Positions 53,724 through 62,451 of a stretch of DNA of 64,000 nucleotides are shown in pieces; positions within the stretch are counted from its first letter, which is position 1, and every line of letters begins with the position of its first letter. A program made the position numbers and the translations under genes. Origin of the DNA: Afipia sp049747295 (lineage in GTDB: Bacteria; Pseudomonadota; Alphaproteobacteria; Rhizobiales; Xanthobacteraceae); assembly GCF_049747295.1 (NCBI RefSeq), contig NZ_JBMHJM010000001.1, forward strand, positions 4,774,001-4,838,000, written 5' to 3'. Under the pieces are notes generated by a model that was not told where the DNA came from, did not search any database, and saw only the letters and a program-made list of their open reading frames with translations.

Positions 53724-53852
53724 ATGGCTGACCACTGGCTTCACACGCGTGACCCGATCTCCGACGACGAGGGTGCCTATGGCACAGGATGGGCGATCGG
53801 CTTGGCGATCGTCTCAGCCGCTGTTTTGTTGCTCTGGCATTTCAACGTCTGA
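53724..53852 (+). CDS. Small single-pass membrane protein, 42 aa
   Basis: ATG 53724 is preceded by GGAGG at 7-bp spacing. The peptide has an acidic N-terminal half (MADHWLHTRDPISDDEGAYG) and a C-terminal membrane helix (WAIGLAIVSAAVLLLWHF). Shape and size resemble small accessory subunits of respiratory oxidases such as the alphaproteobacterial aa3 subunit IV, and it is divergent from orphan ctaD, but I cannot confirm homology. Confidence 0.6.
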   Translation: MADHWLHTRDPISDDEGAYGTGWAIGLAIVSAAVLLLWHFNV

Positions 53853-53912
53853 TTATCCGGGCCCAATGGATTCTGGCGCCTCCTGGTAAAGCCGGGAGGA
53901 CGGCCTTGTTCG

Positions 53913-54209
53913 CTATTTAGGCTTCGGATTGCTGGGAGGCTTGGGATCGCTGGGAGGCGTCCTGTCGCTGGGAGGCTTCGTGTCGCTGTCTTCGACATTG
54001 CCGCCGCTCTCGATGCATTTCTTATAGTATTCCCGCTGCACAGGCCCGGTGCCTTGGGCGCTGCCGGCTGCCGGATTGCCGGCCACGCGCGGCGGAAATT
54101 TCTTCGCGAGAAGCGCGTTGCATTTCTTCGCGACCTCAGCCGTCACTGCGTAGGCGTTCGTCGTGCCGAGCAAGAGCACGACGCATATCGCCGTTCGCAG
54201 CGGCTTCAT
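53913..54209 (-). CDS. Small secreted protein with Pro/Asp-rich C-terminal repeats
   Basis: 98 residues. A signal peptide (~1-21, TNAYA) precedes a short conserved part with two Cys (KKCNALLAKKFPPR; YYKKCIESGG). The C-terminus repeats P-P-S-D/N about four times. Function unknown. It follows the next gene (minus strand) by 5 bp, suggesting a two-gene operon. Confidence 0.7.
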   Translation of the reverse strand: MKPLRTAICVVLLLGTTNAYAVTAEVAKKCNALLAKKFPPRVAGNPAAGSAQGTGPVQREYYKKCIESGGNVEDSDTKPPSDRTPPSDPKPPSNPKPK

Positions 54210-54214
54210 CGGGA

Positions 54215-54517
54215 CTACCAGCCGCGGCCGAAGTACGGCAGCAGATTTAAGTCCCTGTCGCAGTACTGATAGCAGGGGGGCGGCGGCGGATAGGGACGGT
54301 AGCCATCATAAGGCAGTGTCGCGCGATAGTAGGCGTATCGCCGGTGGTGATAACGCCGATGCCGCGCGCTGACATCGGTCGCGGCGCCTGCATCCTGGCG
54401 TTCGATCCGTGCTGTCGCCTGGTCCGCTGAAACTTGGTCCGCTGAAGCCTGTTCCGTCTGGACGAGTGTGCCGACACAAAGTGTCGTCACAACCATCGCG
54501 GCGATCAATAACCTCAT
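54215..54517 (-). CDS. Small secreted His/Arg/Tyr-rich protein
   Basis: 100 residues from ATG 54517. Signal peptide (MRLLIAAMVVTTLCVGTLVQ...ASA), then a region rich in His, Arg and Tyr (RHRRYHHRRYAYYR), a Pro run and CYQYCDRDLNLLPYFGRGW. No function recognised; such small basic secreted proteins are frequent in this bacterial group. Probably co-transcribed with the gene 5 bp downstream. Confidence 0.7.
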   Translation of the reverse strand: MRLLIAAMVVTTLCVGTLVQTEQASADQVSADQATARIERQDAGAATDVSARHRRYHHRRYAYYRATLPYDGYRPYPPPPPCYQYCDRDLNLLPYFGRGW

Positions 54518-54634
54518 TTCACTGCCCCTCATTCAGACTGAAAAGAGATAATTTTGGGCAGTCTAGGGGGGTGTAACGGATTCTACCAAGCGAATTCGGA
54601 CGCTGCCGGACGGATGTCGCTTCCCCCGTTGCCG

Positions 54635-55798
54635 TTATCGCACACTTGGGGTTGCGGGTTGGTCCGTACGGCTTCCCGTCTTGACCGGACCGGTAAGGGG
54701 ACGGAACGTCATGTCCCCAGCCGTGACCGGCCAGCTGCCGGGCAATGGCCGGTGCGCCGCGGTTTTCGGGGTTGGACCTGGCCGGCGCATCGCGCCGATG
54801 TCCCGATTGATCTGGAAACGGCCCTTCGCAGGCATCAGCACCGCGATGGTGGACGCGCGTGCACGCGGCGCGCGTTGGGCCAGCCACACCGAACGCACCG
54901 AGCGTGGTCCGCGTGCCGGGTTCTCGACTGCGCCGAAGGTAAATCCGGGGGCGGGGCCTTTGGCCCTCGCGACGGCACCATGCATCCAGTGCGGTATCCA
55001 TTGTGCGGGATCGGTCACGGTCTTCGGCTGTGCAGGCGTTGCCGCGACCACGTGCACGATGCGGTAGCCGCGCGCCTTCAGTTCGCGCAAGATCACGGGA
55101 AGCGCGGCCTGCGTTCTCGCCTGAATATCGTGCAGCAGCAGGATGCCTTTGCCTTTGGCTTCCAGTCGCGACAATGCGTAGTGAACCACCTGTGCAGACG
55201 TGATGTGCCGCCAGTCGTCGGCGGGAAAATCTGCGCTCCACGTCATGATGCCGCGACTGCCGAGATAGGTCTCGACCGCGTTGGCGCGCCGCAGTCCGGG
55301 AATGCGAAAGAAAGGCGAGACCTTCGTCGGATCGCCGAGGGCGTTGCCGACATTGGTGATCGCGTCCTCGATCTCCGCGGTCATGCGCTCCGGCGGCAGG
55401 TCGCCGAAGCGAAAGGGATGGTTCTGACTGTGGGTGCCGATGCTGTGCCCGGCATCGTACACCCGGCGGACATCCTGCGGATAAACCTGGGCCATACGAC
55501 CCACCATGAAGAACGTCGCCTTGACGCACTGAGCGGCCAGGATGTCGAGGATCGGATTGGTGTGGGCGGGCAGCGGGCCGTCGTCAAAGGTCAGGACGAC
55601 CTCGTGGTCGTTCAGCGGCAGCGTCTCGTTGTATTGCATGGTCCCGATACGGGGATGCTCGGTGGGGTCGACCACGATGGTGCGGGAGGTGCCGAGCGCA
55701 TCCGGGTTGCCGGGGCAATCTGCGGCGCTGGCCTGTGCGGAGCGGAGACCGGCGGATGCAAGCAAACAACCCAGCAGCAGCAGGGAGGGGCGTCTCAT
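54635..55798 (-). CDS. Secreted polysaccharide deacetylase with C-terminal extension
   Basis: 387 residues from ATG 55798. Signal peptide (~1-23), then a NodB homology domain at ~45-240 with VVLTFDDGPLPAHT (catalytic Asp and metal Asp) and the His pair in HSIGTHSQNHP. The final ~140 residues are Pro/Arg-rich and absent from the neighbouring paralogue. It removes N- or O-acetyl groups from a cell-envelope polysaccharide; substrate unknown. Confidence 0.9.
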   Translation of the reverse strand: MRRPSLLLLGCLLASAGLRSAQASAADCPGNPDALGTSRTIVVDPTEHPRIGTMQYNETLPLNDHEVVLTFDDGPLPAHTNPILDILAAQCVKATFFMVGRMAQVYPQDVRRVYDAGHSIGTHSQNHPFRFGDLPPERMTAEIEDAITNVGNALGDPTKVSPFFRIPGLRRANAVETYLGSRGIMTWSADFPADDWRHITSAQVVHYALSRLEAKGKGILLLHDIQARTQAALPVILRELKARGYRIVHVVAATPAQPKTVTDPAQWIPHWMHGAVARAKGPAPGFTFGAVENPARGPRSVRSVWLAQRAPRARASTIAVLMPAKGRFQINRDIGAMRRPGPTPKTAAHRPLPGSWPVTAGDMTFRPLTGPVKTGSRTDQPATPSVR

Positions 55799-55891
55799 GG
55801 TCGGTCTGCGGTGCATCGGGAAACCATCATGGCGAGAAGAGCCATCGTTTTTATCGCCATGCCTGTGAATAGCGACTTAATTGCGTAGGAG

Positions 55892-56671
55892 TTACTGGTC
55901 GGGCGCCGGGCTTTTCGCCGGCTGTGCGGCCAAAATGTGGACGACCTTGTAGTTGTTGCGTCGGAGGTACTGCAGGAAAGCGGGCAACATTTTGGCGGTC
56001 TGAACCTTGGTATCGTGCATCAGGATGATGCCCTTGCCGGCATAATCGAGGCGCTCGGTGAGGAGCTGAAGCTGCTGTTCGGGCGTCATCGGATTCCAGT
56101 CGCTGGCCCACAGATCGGCCCCAAACACCGCGACGCCGCGCGATTGAAGGTTCGCCAGCAGCGCGGGCGTCGATGCAAAGCCGGGAAAGCGGAAGAAGGG
56201 CGTCGAGGGGACGCGGCTGGCCTTGCCGTGAAGGGCCATCTCGTCGGCTGCGAAGCCGCGGTCGATTTCCTGGATGGCCTCGGGCTGGCTGATCCGGTCG
56301 AGAATGCGGTGCGACCATGTGTGGCTGCCGATGCTATGGCCCTCGGCGGCGATCCTCCGGACCATGACCGGATTGGCTTCGGCGCTCTTGCCGATCAGGA
56401 AAAACGTGGCTTGGACGCATTCAGCGGCCAGGGCTGCGAGAACCCGCGATGTGGTCGGCGGGAACGGGCCGTCGTCAAATGTGAGCACGACTTCCTTGTC
56501 GGCGAGCGGCAACGTTTGCGGAAAGCTCTTGAGACCCACGCGGGGCGTGGCCTGCGGATCGACCATCAGCACGCGAGAGGTGCCAAGCGTGTCTTTTCGT
56601 GGGCAGTCGGCCGCATGAGCTGCCGTTGTGCAGACGACGAGCGCCAGCAGCGCAGACTTCAGTGGGAGCAT
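55892..56671 (-). CDS. Secreted polysaccharide deacetylase
   Basis: 259 residues from ATG 56671, placed there because the signal peptide (MLPLKSALLALVVCTTAAHA) starts exactly at this Met. NodB domain with VVLTFDDGPFPPTT and HSIGSHTWSHRIL. Clear paralogue of the gene 93 bp downstream on the same strand, pointing to tandem duplication. Confidence 0.92.
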   Translation of the reverse strand: MLPLKSALLALVVCTTAAHAADCPRKDTLGTSRVLMVDPQATPRVGLKSFPQTLPLADKEVVLTFDDGPFPPTTSRVLAALAAECVQATFFLIGKSAEANPVMVRRIAAEGHSIGSHTWSHRILDRISQPEAIQEIDRGFAADEMALHGKASRVPSTPFFRFPGFASTPALLANLQSRGVAVFGADLWASDWNPMTPEQQLQLLTERLDYAGKGIILMHDTKVQTAKMLPAFLQYLRRNNYKVVHILAAQPAKSPAPDQ

Positions 56672-56741
56672 CGTGAGTTTTCCGGGCGCTGTTTTAGCGC
56701 ATCGCACATTTAGCATTGCGTTCTGCACAGTCGATTAGGTA

Positions 56742-58229
56742 ATGCCTGAGAAGCACACAGAAATCAGCAAATCTCCCTTAACCCTGCGAGGCTCCGGCAT
56801 GGCCGACGATCAAGACCTCGCCGAGGCGGAAAACACGGTTCACGATTCCGTGCTCGACCGTTATCCGATGCGGGATGAGGACGGGGAGATCCGCCCCCGG
56901 TTTGTGGGGATGATTGCGGATGCGGTTCAACGGGGTGACTCCGATTTCCTCTGCAAGATCGTCGCCGAGCTCCATGAGGCCGACCTCGGCAACCTGATCG
57001 AGGCGCTGGAGCCGGACCTGCGGCCGCGGCTGGTGGAGCTGACCAGCACGGACTTCGACTTCTCGGCGCTGAACGAAGTCGACAATGCCGTCCGCGAAGA
57101 AATCCTCGAAGAGCTCGAGCCGGCGACGGTCGCGGAGGGCGTCCGTGAACTGGAGTCCGACGATGCCGTCGAACTGCTTCAGGATCTCGACGAAGAGGAC
57201 CAGGAGGAGATCCTCGAAAAGCTGCCGCTGTCCGAGCGCGTCACGCTGGAGCGCAGCCTCAAATACCCGGACAATTCCGCCGGCCGCCGGATGCAGACGG
57301 AGTTCATCTCCGTTTCCCCGGACTGGACCGCGCTGCAAGCGATCGAATACCTGCGCGATACGTCGGACCTGCCGGATCGCTTCTACGAAATCTACGTAGT
57401 GGACTACGCGCAGCATCTGCTCGGCGCGGTGCCGCTCGACGCGCTGTTGCGGGCGCACCGGCCGACGTCGGTCACCAAGCTGATCGACGAAGACCGCAGG
57501 CGCGTGTCCGTCCTGGAGGATCAGGCCGAAGTGGCGCGCATGTTCGGCAAGTACAACCTTGTCGCAGCGCCGGTGGTGGACACCCATGACCGTCTCGTCG
57601 GGGTGATCACGATCGACGACGTCGTCGACGTCATCGAGGAGGAGGCCGAAGAAGACATCAAGGCGCTGGGCGGTGTCGCCCGCGACGAAGAACTCTCGGA
57701 CTCCGTGTGGACCATCGCCAAGGGCCGCTTCAACTGGCTGCTGGTGAATCTTGCGACCGCGTTCCTGGCGTCGGCTGTCTTGGGCTTGTTCGAAGGGCAA
57801 CTTGAAAAGATGGTCGCACTCGCTGTGCTTGCACCGATTGTGGCGAGCCAGGGTGGCAACGCCGCAACTCAGACCATGACGGTCGCGGTTCGCGCACTTG
57901 CGACGCGTGAACTCGGCGCGAGTAACGCGTGGCGTGTGATCATGCGGGAAGGCCTGGTCGGTTTGGTCAACGGACTGGCCTTTGCAGTCATCACCGGCGT
58001 TGCCGCATCAGCCTGGTTTCAGATACCGGGTCTCGGTTTCGTCATCGGGCTTGCGATGATGTGCAATCTGATCGCCGGTGCGCTCGGCGGCATTCTTATT
58101 CCGATGGGGCTCGAGCGATTGAAGGCCGATCCCGCAGTGGCCTCCGGCACGTTTGTCACCACGGTCACGGACGTCGTTGGCTTCTTCGCGTTCCTCGGCA
58201 TTGCGACAGCGTGGTTCGGGCTGAAATAG
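56742..58229 (+). CDS. mgtE: Magnesium transporter MgtE
   Basis: 495 residues. N-terminal MgtE_N superhelical domain (LVELTSTDFDFSALNEV; SDDAVELLQDLDEEDQEEIL), two CBS domains at ~175-300 (YVVDYAQHLLGAVPLDALL; VVDTHDRLVGVITIDDVVDVI) and five TM helices (VLAPIVASQGGNAATQTMTVAVRAL is the family signature). Mg-gated inner-membrane channel. An alternative ATG at 56799 exists. Confidence 0.95.
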   Translation: MPEKHTEISKSPLTLRGSGMADDQDLAEAENTVHDSVLDRYPMRDEDGEIRPRFVGMIADAVQRGDSDFLCKIVAELHEADLGNLIEALEPDLRPRLVELTSTDFDFSALNEVDNAVREEILEELEPATVAEGVRELESDDAVELLQDLDEEDQEEILEKLPLSERVTLERSLKYPDNSAGRRMQTEFISVSPDWTALQAIEYLRDTSDLPDRFYEIYVVDYAQHLLGAVPLDALLRAHRPTSVTKLIDEDRRRVSVLEDQAEVARMFGKYNLVAAPVVDTHDRLVGVITIDDVVDVIEEEAEEDIKALGGVARDEELSDSVWTIAKGRFNWLLVNLATAFLASAVLGLFEGQLEKMVALAVLAPIVASQGGNAATQTMTVAVRALATRELGASNAWRVIMREGLVGLVNGLAFAVITGVAASAWFQIPGLGFVIGLAMMCNLIAGALGGILIPMGLERLKADPAVASGTFVTTVTDVVGFFAFLGIATAWFGLK

Positions 58230-58447
58230 CCTGTTCGGTTGCACTCAAGCGTCAGTACACCCGTCGCCTCGCTCTAAAATTGTCACCTGATTGCCACATT
58301 GTGGCCCGTTCCGTGATGTGGAACTTGGGCTTCACCGGTTCGTCGATGCGCTCTTTTTTCCGACGATCCAGATTCAGTGTTCGCGATGCATGCACGTTTT
58401 GCCGTGCTGAGACATCCCGCTGATTATCTTCACTTGGAGTACAACAA

Positions 58448-59059
58448 TTGGGACGAATATTTTGCGCCGTCATGGCGACGTGTGTGCTTTGTGCTGTCGC
58501 TGAAGCCCGCACGCGCGCACCAGCTATTTCTCCGGAATGCAATATTACAATGCCCTGCATCGGCGTCGGTCTCGGAACCGATGCTCCTCAACCCAAAGAA
58601 CGACACGCATCACTCACGCCGAGCTATGAGGCTCAAACTCCGGCCACGGAAACTCCGGACGTGCGACCGACACGGCGTGCCCGCGCATCCGACACCTCCG
58701 ATACCGGTGTCTCCGTCGCGGGGCTGGTTTCTCCGTTGGCTGCGAAGCTCGCCTCGATTGAGGCCGCGTGTCCTGGAACTCGTGCGATCTCGGGTGTCCG
58801 TCACACCCGCATCGCGGGGACGCGGCGCATGTCGCTTCACGCGCAAGGCAAAGCCGTCGATGTGCGCGGCCCGTACGGTTGCATCTATGGGCAGCTGAAG
58901 GGCTGGTCTGGCGGCTACTCGACCGATGCCGGACGGGTACAGCACATCCACATCTCCTATGACGATGCCGGGGGACGAGAGATGGGCCTGCGTTTCGCTC
59001 ACGGGGGCGGCCGGCGTCATCATCACGCTTTCCGCAGCGCCTACGCGCGCATGCGATGA
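58448..59059 (+). CDS. Secreted M15-like (DD-carboxypeptidase/extensin-type) peptidase
   Basis: 203 residues from TTG 58448; ATG 58472 is an alternative. A signal-like N-terminus and a low-complexity linker (~30-95) precede a peptidase M15-like domain with SGVRHTRIAGTRRMSLHAQG, KAVDVRG and QHIHISYD. The His/Asp/His pattern matches the zinc-ligand layout. It may cut peptidoglycan peptides. The C-terminus is His/Arg-rich. Confidence 0.78.
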   Translation: MGRIFCAVMATCVLCAVAEARTRAPAISPECNITMPCIGVGLGTDAPQPKERHASLTPSYEAQTPATETPDVRPTRRARASDTSDTGVSVAGLVSPLAAKLASIEAACPGTRAISGVRHTRIAGTRRMSLHAQGKAVDVRGPYGCIYGQLKGWSGGYSTDAGRVQHIHISYDDAGGREMGLRFAHGGGRRHHHAFRSAYARMR

Positions 59060-59169
59060 GCTAGATCTGAGCTGTCCGGAGGATTTTGAATTCTCCGGAC
59101 AATTTGCCGCGTATTCTTAAGTCTTCATTTACCACGTGTCGCCGACTCTTGCGGACCGGGGAGATGACC

Positions 59170-59478
59170 ATGCAGCGATTGCGTTTGAAGGCGGACGGCC
59201 GGATTGTTCAACTGATCGAAGGACGGGAGGCACCATTGGTGCCAGAGAGTGATATCGCTCTGCCGGATGAGATGTCGGCCACTCCGCCTGTGCGCGATCT
59301 GCGGCTCCGGGCAAAGCTGACGCAAGCCGAGTTCGCAGCGCGTCTCAGCGTCCCGCTCGAAACCATCCGAAACTGGGAACAGGGCAAGCGTTCGCCGCGC
59401 GGACCGGCGCGGGCATTGCTCGCGGTGATTGCCCACGCGCCGGACACGGTTTTCGCGGCCCTTGCGCGCCGCAGCTAA
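59170..59478 (+). CDS. XRE-type helix-turn-helix protein (antitoxin-like), solitary
   Basis: 102 residues from ATG 59170 (GGGGAG at 6-bp spacing). The C-terminal half is an XRE helix-turn-helix (AKLTQAEFAARLSVPLETIRNWEQGKRSPRGPARALL), as in HigA/MqsA-type antitoxins and stand-alone repressors. No toxin-like gene is adjacent on either side. Confidence 0.82.
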   Translation: MQRLRLKADGRIVQLIEGREAPLVPESDIALPDEMSATPPVRDLRLRAKLTQAEFAARLSVPLETIRNWEQGKRSPRGPARALLAVIAHAPDTVFAALARRS

Positions 59479-59584
59479 ACATTCGTTACCGACTTCGAAT
59501 AAGGAGGGCTGCTTGGCAATGTCCTTCACGCAGATCACAATGCCGAGGTGACTTTCCCGGTTTGCTCCCGCCACAGGACCCATC

Positions 59585-60403
59585 ATGGAATTCGTTGAAG
59601 CAAATGGCGCGCGCATTCCAGCGATCGGACTTGGAACATGGGAGTTGAGCGGACGGACCTGCGCCCGCGTGGTCGAGCAGGCGCTTCGCCTGGGCTATCG
59701 CCATATCGATACCGCGCAGGTTTACGACAACGAGCGTGAAGTGGGCGAGGGCGTCCGTGCCGCCGGCGTAAGCCGTTCCGACGTTTTCGTGACGACCAAG
59801 GTTTGGACCACGCATTTCGCGCCCAACGATCTTTTGCGCTCAACCAAGGAGAGCCTTGCACGGCTGCGGATGACCGAAGTCGATCTGCTGCTGCTGCATT
59901 GGCCCAATCCTCAGGTGCCTTTGGAAGAAACGCTCAGTGGGCTCGCCGAGGCCAAGCGGCTTGGTCTTGCACGGCATATCGGCGTCTCGAACTTTACCGT
60001 GGCGCTGATCGAGCAGGCCGTCGCGATTTCGCCGGAGCCGCTGGTGTGCGATCAGGTCGAGTATCATCCATATCTCGACCAGTCGAAGGTGCTCGAGGCC
60101 TGCGCATCGAACAGACTGGCGCTGGTCGCTTATAGTCCAGTCGCAAAGGGGCGGGTAAAAAACTCCGAAGTGCTCATTCGCATCGGCCGCTTCTATCGAA
60201 AGACTCCCGCGCAGGTCGCTTTGCGCTGGCTGATCCAGCAAAACGTGGTTGCGATCCCGCGCACGTCGCGCATCGAGCGGTTGTCCGAAAACATCAATAT
60301 CTTCGATTTCGAACTGACCGACGAGGAGATGGAAGAAATCTCCGCCATGGGGACACGAGAAGGCCGTATTACTGATTACGGCTTCGCGCCGAAATGGGAT
60401 TGA
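59585..60403 (+). CDS. Aldo/keto reductase
   Basis: 272 residues. NADPH-dependent carbonyl reductase fold. Seen: GLGTWELSG, YRHIDTAQVYDNEREVG (catalytic Asp and Tyr), TTKVWTT with the catalytic Lys, LLHWPNP with His, IGVSNF, and the C-terminal cofactor motif IPRTSRIERLSENINIFDF. Resembles 2,5-diketo-gluconate reductase-like AKRs; substrate unknown. Confidence 0.93.
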   Translation: MEFVEANGARIPAIGLGTWELSGRTCARVVEQALRLGYRHIDTAQVYDNEREVGEGVRAAGVSRSDVFVTTKVWTTHFAPNDLLRSTKESLARLRMTEVDLLLLHWPNPQVPLEETLSGLAEAKRLGLARHIGVSNFTVALIEQAVAISPEPLVCDQVEYHPYLDQSKVLEACASNRLALVAYSPVAKGRVKNSEVLIRIGRFYRKTPAQVALRWLIQQNVVAIPRTSRIERLSENINIFDFELTDEEMEEISAMGTREGRITDYGFAPKWD

Positions 60404-60452
60404 TCTGTCGGCGCTGATCGCCCATGCAGGCCTATCATCGGGTGCGGCGCTT

Positions 60453-61304
60453 ATGATCTTTGTTCTCTCCAAGGTTGTGAATTTCTTCGCGTTACCATCG
60501 AACGCACTCATCATGATGTGCGTGCTTGGTCTCGTGCTGTTGGTCCTGACGCCATTGCGGCGAACAGCGACGTGGCTTCTCGGTGTCGGTCTCGGCTTGT
60601 ATCTGGTGTTCGGACTGTCGCCGGCATCGAACTTCCTGGTGCTGCCGTTGACGGAAAGGTTTCCGGCCTGGAAGCCGGATGGCCGTGCGCCCGATGGCAT
60701 CATCGTGCTCGGCGGCGCCATCAATGCCGAAGCGACCGTCTATCGCGGTTCACTTGAATTGGATCAATCCGGCGAGCGCATCATCGAAATGCTCAAACTG
60801 GCACGGCAATATCCGTCAGCGCGCATTGTCTTCACCGGCGGAAGCGGAAATTTGATCGCGCGTCTTGTGCCTGAAGCGCCCATCGTCGGGCAACTGCTTG
60901 AAGATTTTGGGGTCGCGAAGGACCGCATCATTCTGGAGAGCAAATCCCGCACGACGGCCGAGAATGCGGAATTCACCAAGCAACTGGTGTCGCCAAAGCC
61001 AGGCGAGCGCTGGCTGCTCATCACATCTGCGTTTCATATGCCTCGGTCGATCGGATCGTTCCGCAAAGTCGGCTTCGACGTCGAAGCCTATCCCGTCGAC
61101 TGGCGCTCCCAGGGATGGGAAGACGCGTTCGATCCGTTCGATAAAATGAGCGCTGGTCTTTCCCGTGCCGACACCGCGATTCACGAGTGGACCGGGCTGA
61201 TCGGCTATTGGCTGGCGGGGCTCACAAGCGAACTGTTTCCCGGCCCGCGTCAGCCGAGCGCGTGCAAGGGTGCGAAAACGGCTGAAGCTTGTAAGCGCGA
61301 TTGA
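60453..61304 (+). CDS. YdcF/SanA-like (DUF218) membrane protein
   Basis: 283 residues. Two N-terminal TM helices (~1-50), then a DUF218 Rossmann-like domain: GIIVLGGAINAE, RIVFTGGSG, RIILESKSRTTAENAEFT, WLLITSAFHMPRS. Some relatives (ElyC type) act in envelope polysaccharide/lipid carrier control. It has its own start 50 bp after the AKR stop and may be co-transcribed. Confidence 0.9.
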   Translation: MIFVLSKVVNFFALPSNALIMMCVLGLVLLVLTPLRRTATWLLGVGLGLYLVFGLSPASNFLVLPLTERFPAWKPDGRAPDGIIVLGGAINAEATVYRGSLELDQSGERIIEMLKLARQYPSARIVFTGGSGNLIARLVPEAPIVGQLLEDFGVAKDRIILESKSRTTAENAEFTKQLVSPKPGERWLLITSAFHMPRSIGSFRKVGFDVEAYPVDWRSQGWEDAFDPFDKMSAGLSRADTAIHEWTGLIGYWLAGLTSELFPGPRQPSACKGAKTAEACKRD

Positions 61305-61310
61305 CGAAGA

Positions 61311-61616
61311 TCAATCGTGCCGTGGAAGTCCGAGACGATACACGCCGCGAAAATCCGTCGGGTCCACTGGCTTTCCTTTGCGATAGATCACAAGGCGTCC
61401 CGCCTGGGCGAGAGCGACGGCTGTACTGCGGATCGGGACCAGCAGGTCGTGCCAGTCGCCATCGGTCGCGATGGCATTGGCTATTTCCGGTGCGCTGAGA
61501 GTCTTGACGTCGGGGCGTGCCAGCACTTCCAGAATGGCGTCATCGAGTGACTTGGTCGCGGGGGATCTGGTGGATGAATTCGAATCGGAGCTGTTCATCG
61601 CAATGCCATGGCGCAT
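61311..61616 (-). CDS. DUF3253 family protein
   Basis: 101 residues from ATG 61616 (ATG 61598 also possible). After a Ser-rich N-terminus, a small winged-helix-like DUF3253 domain with KTLSAPEIANAIA, WHDLLVPIRSTAVALAQAGRLVIYRKGKPVDPTDFRGVYRL. Function unknown. It converges with the YdcF-like gene (6 bp apart) and lies just downstream of the DUF599 gene, possibly as a pair. Confidence 0.83.
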   Translation of the reverse strand: MRHGIAMNSSDSNSSTRSPATKSLDDAILEVLARPDVKTLSAPEIANAIATDGDWHDLLVPIRSTAVALAQAGRLVIYRKGKPVDPTDFRGVYRLGLPRHD

Positions 61617-61648
61617 TCACGACGGCGCGGCAAGGAAACTTCGGTTAT

Positions 61649-62371
61649 CTACCCCGCCATCGCCCGATAAGAATCGGAATCGAACTGTCTGCGCCAGATC
61701 ACAGTGACCACCGCCAGCGTCGTTGCGAACAGCACCCACGGGCTGATGAACCAGCCGAGATAACCGAGCGCAAAGAAAAAGGCGCGCTGACCACGATTGA
61801 AGTGACGGCCTGCCGACTGGAACAGCCGCGTCGTGCGCAGCACATGCGCCTGCGCTTCCGGGGTGTCTTTTCGCTCCGAGGGCGGTGTCGCGCCAAGCAG
61901 GATCGCGACGTAGTTGAACAGGCGATACGCCCAGGCGAACTTGAAAAAAGCGTAGACGAAAATCACGATCAGCCCGACCGATTTCACCTCCCATAACTCC
62001 GGGGAATTGCGGATGCCGAGCGGCAGGGTCGACAGGACCGACATTGCGGCATCGGTAGATCTCAGCAGGGTCAAGCCGCCGCCGATCGCAAGCAAACTCG
62101 TGGAGGCAAAGAACGCGGTGCCGTTCTGCAGCGAACCCATGATCTGCGTGTCGATGATCCGGACTTCGCGGTCTAGCATCCGCCGCATCCAGACCTCGCG
62201 ATAGATATTCATGCGCGCGTTGAGGCTGTTGCGGCCGTGGGGCAGGCGTTCGAGGGTGATTGCGTAAAACGCCCAGGCAAGGACGAAGAAACCGATTGCG
62301 AAGATGTCGGGCAGGGTGAACAGAGTCACGAGAGAAGTCCTTGCGACGTGCTTTGCCGTTGATGCTGCCAC
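61649..62371 (-). CDS. DUF599 family membrane protein
   Basis: 240 residues with about four TM segments (IFAIGFFVLAWAFYAI; FFASTSLLAIGGGLTLL; VGLIVIFVYAFFKFAWAYRLF; LGYLGWFISPWVLFATTLAVVTVIW). Carries the conserved NARMNIYREVWMRRMLDREVRI and GRHFNRGQRAFFF blocks of DUF599. Function unknown. Confidence 0.9.
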   Translation of the reverse strand: MAASTAKHVARTSLVTLFTLPDIFAIGFFVLAWAFYAITLERLPHGRNSLNARMNIYREVWMRRMLDREVRIIDTQIMGSLQNGTAFFASTSLLAIGGGLTLLRSTDAAMSVLSTLPLGIRNSPELWEVKSVGLIVIFVYAFFKFAWAYRLFNYVAILLGATPPSERKDTPEAQAHVLRTTRLFQSAGRHFNRGQRAFFFALGYLGWFISPWVLFATTLAVVTVIWRRQFDSDSYRAMAG

Positions 62372-62451
62372 GGCGTGATCGGCGCGGCAACGCCGGTTGC
62401 ACGAGCGCGGCGTGCCATGTCAACATGTTCCTGCAAACGGAGTTTTGATCG

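Noticed and set aside
53925..53995. Tandem CTGGGAGGC repeats
   Set aside because: They encode the Pro-Pro-Ser-Asp tail of the secreted protein on the minus strand.
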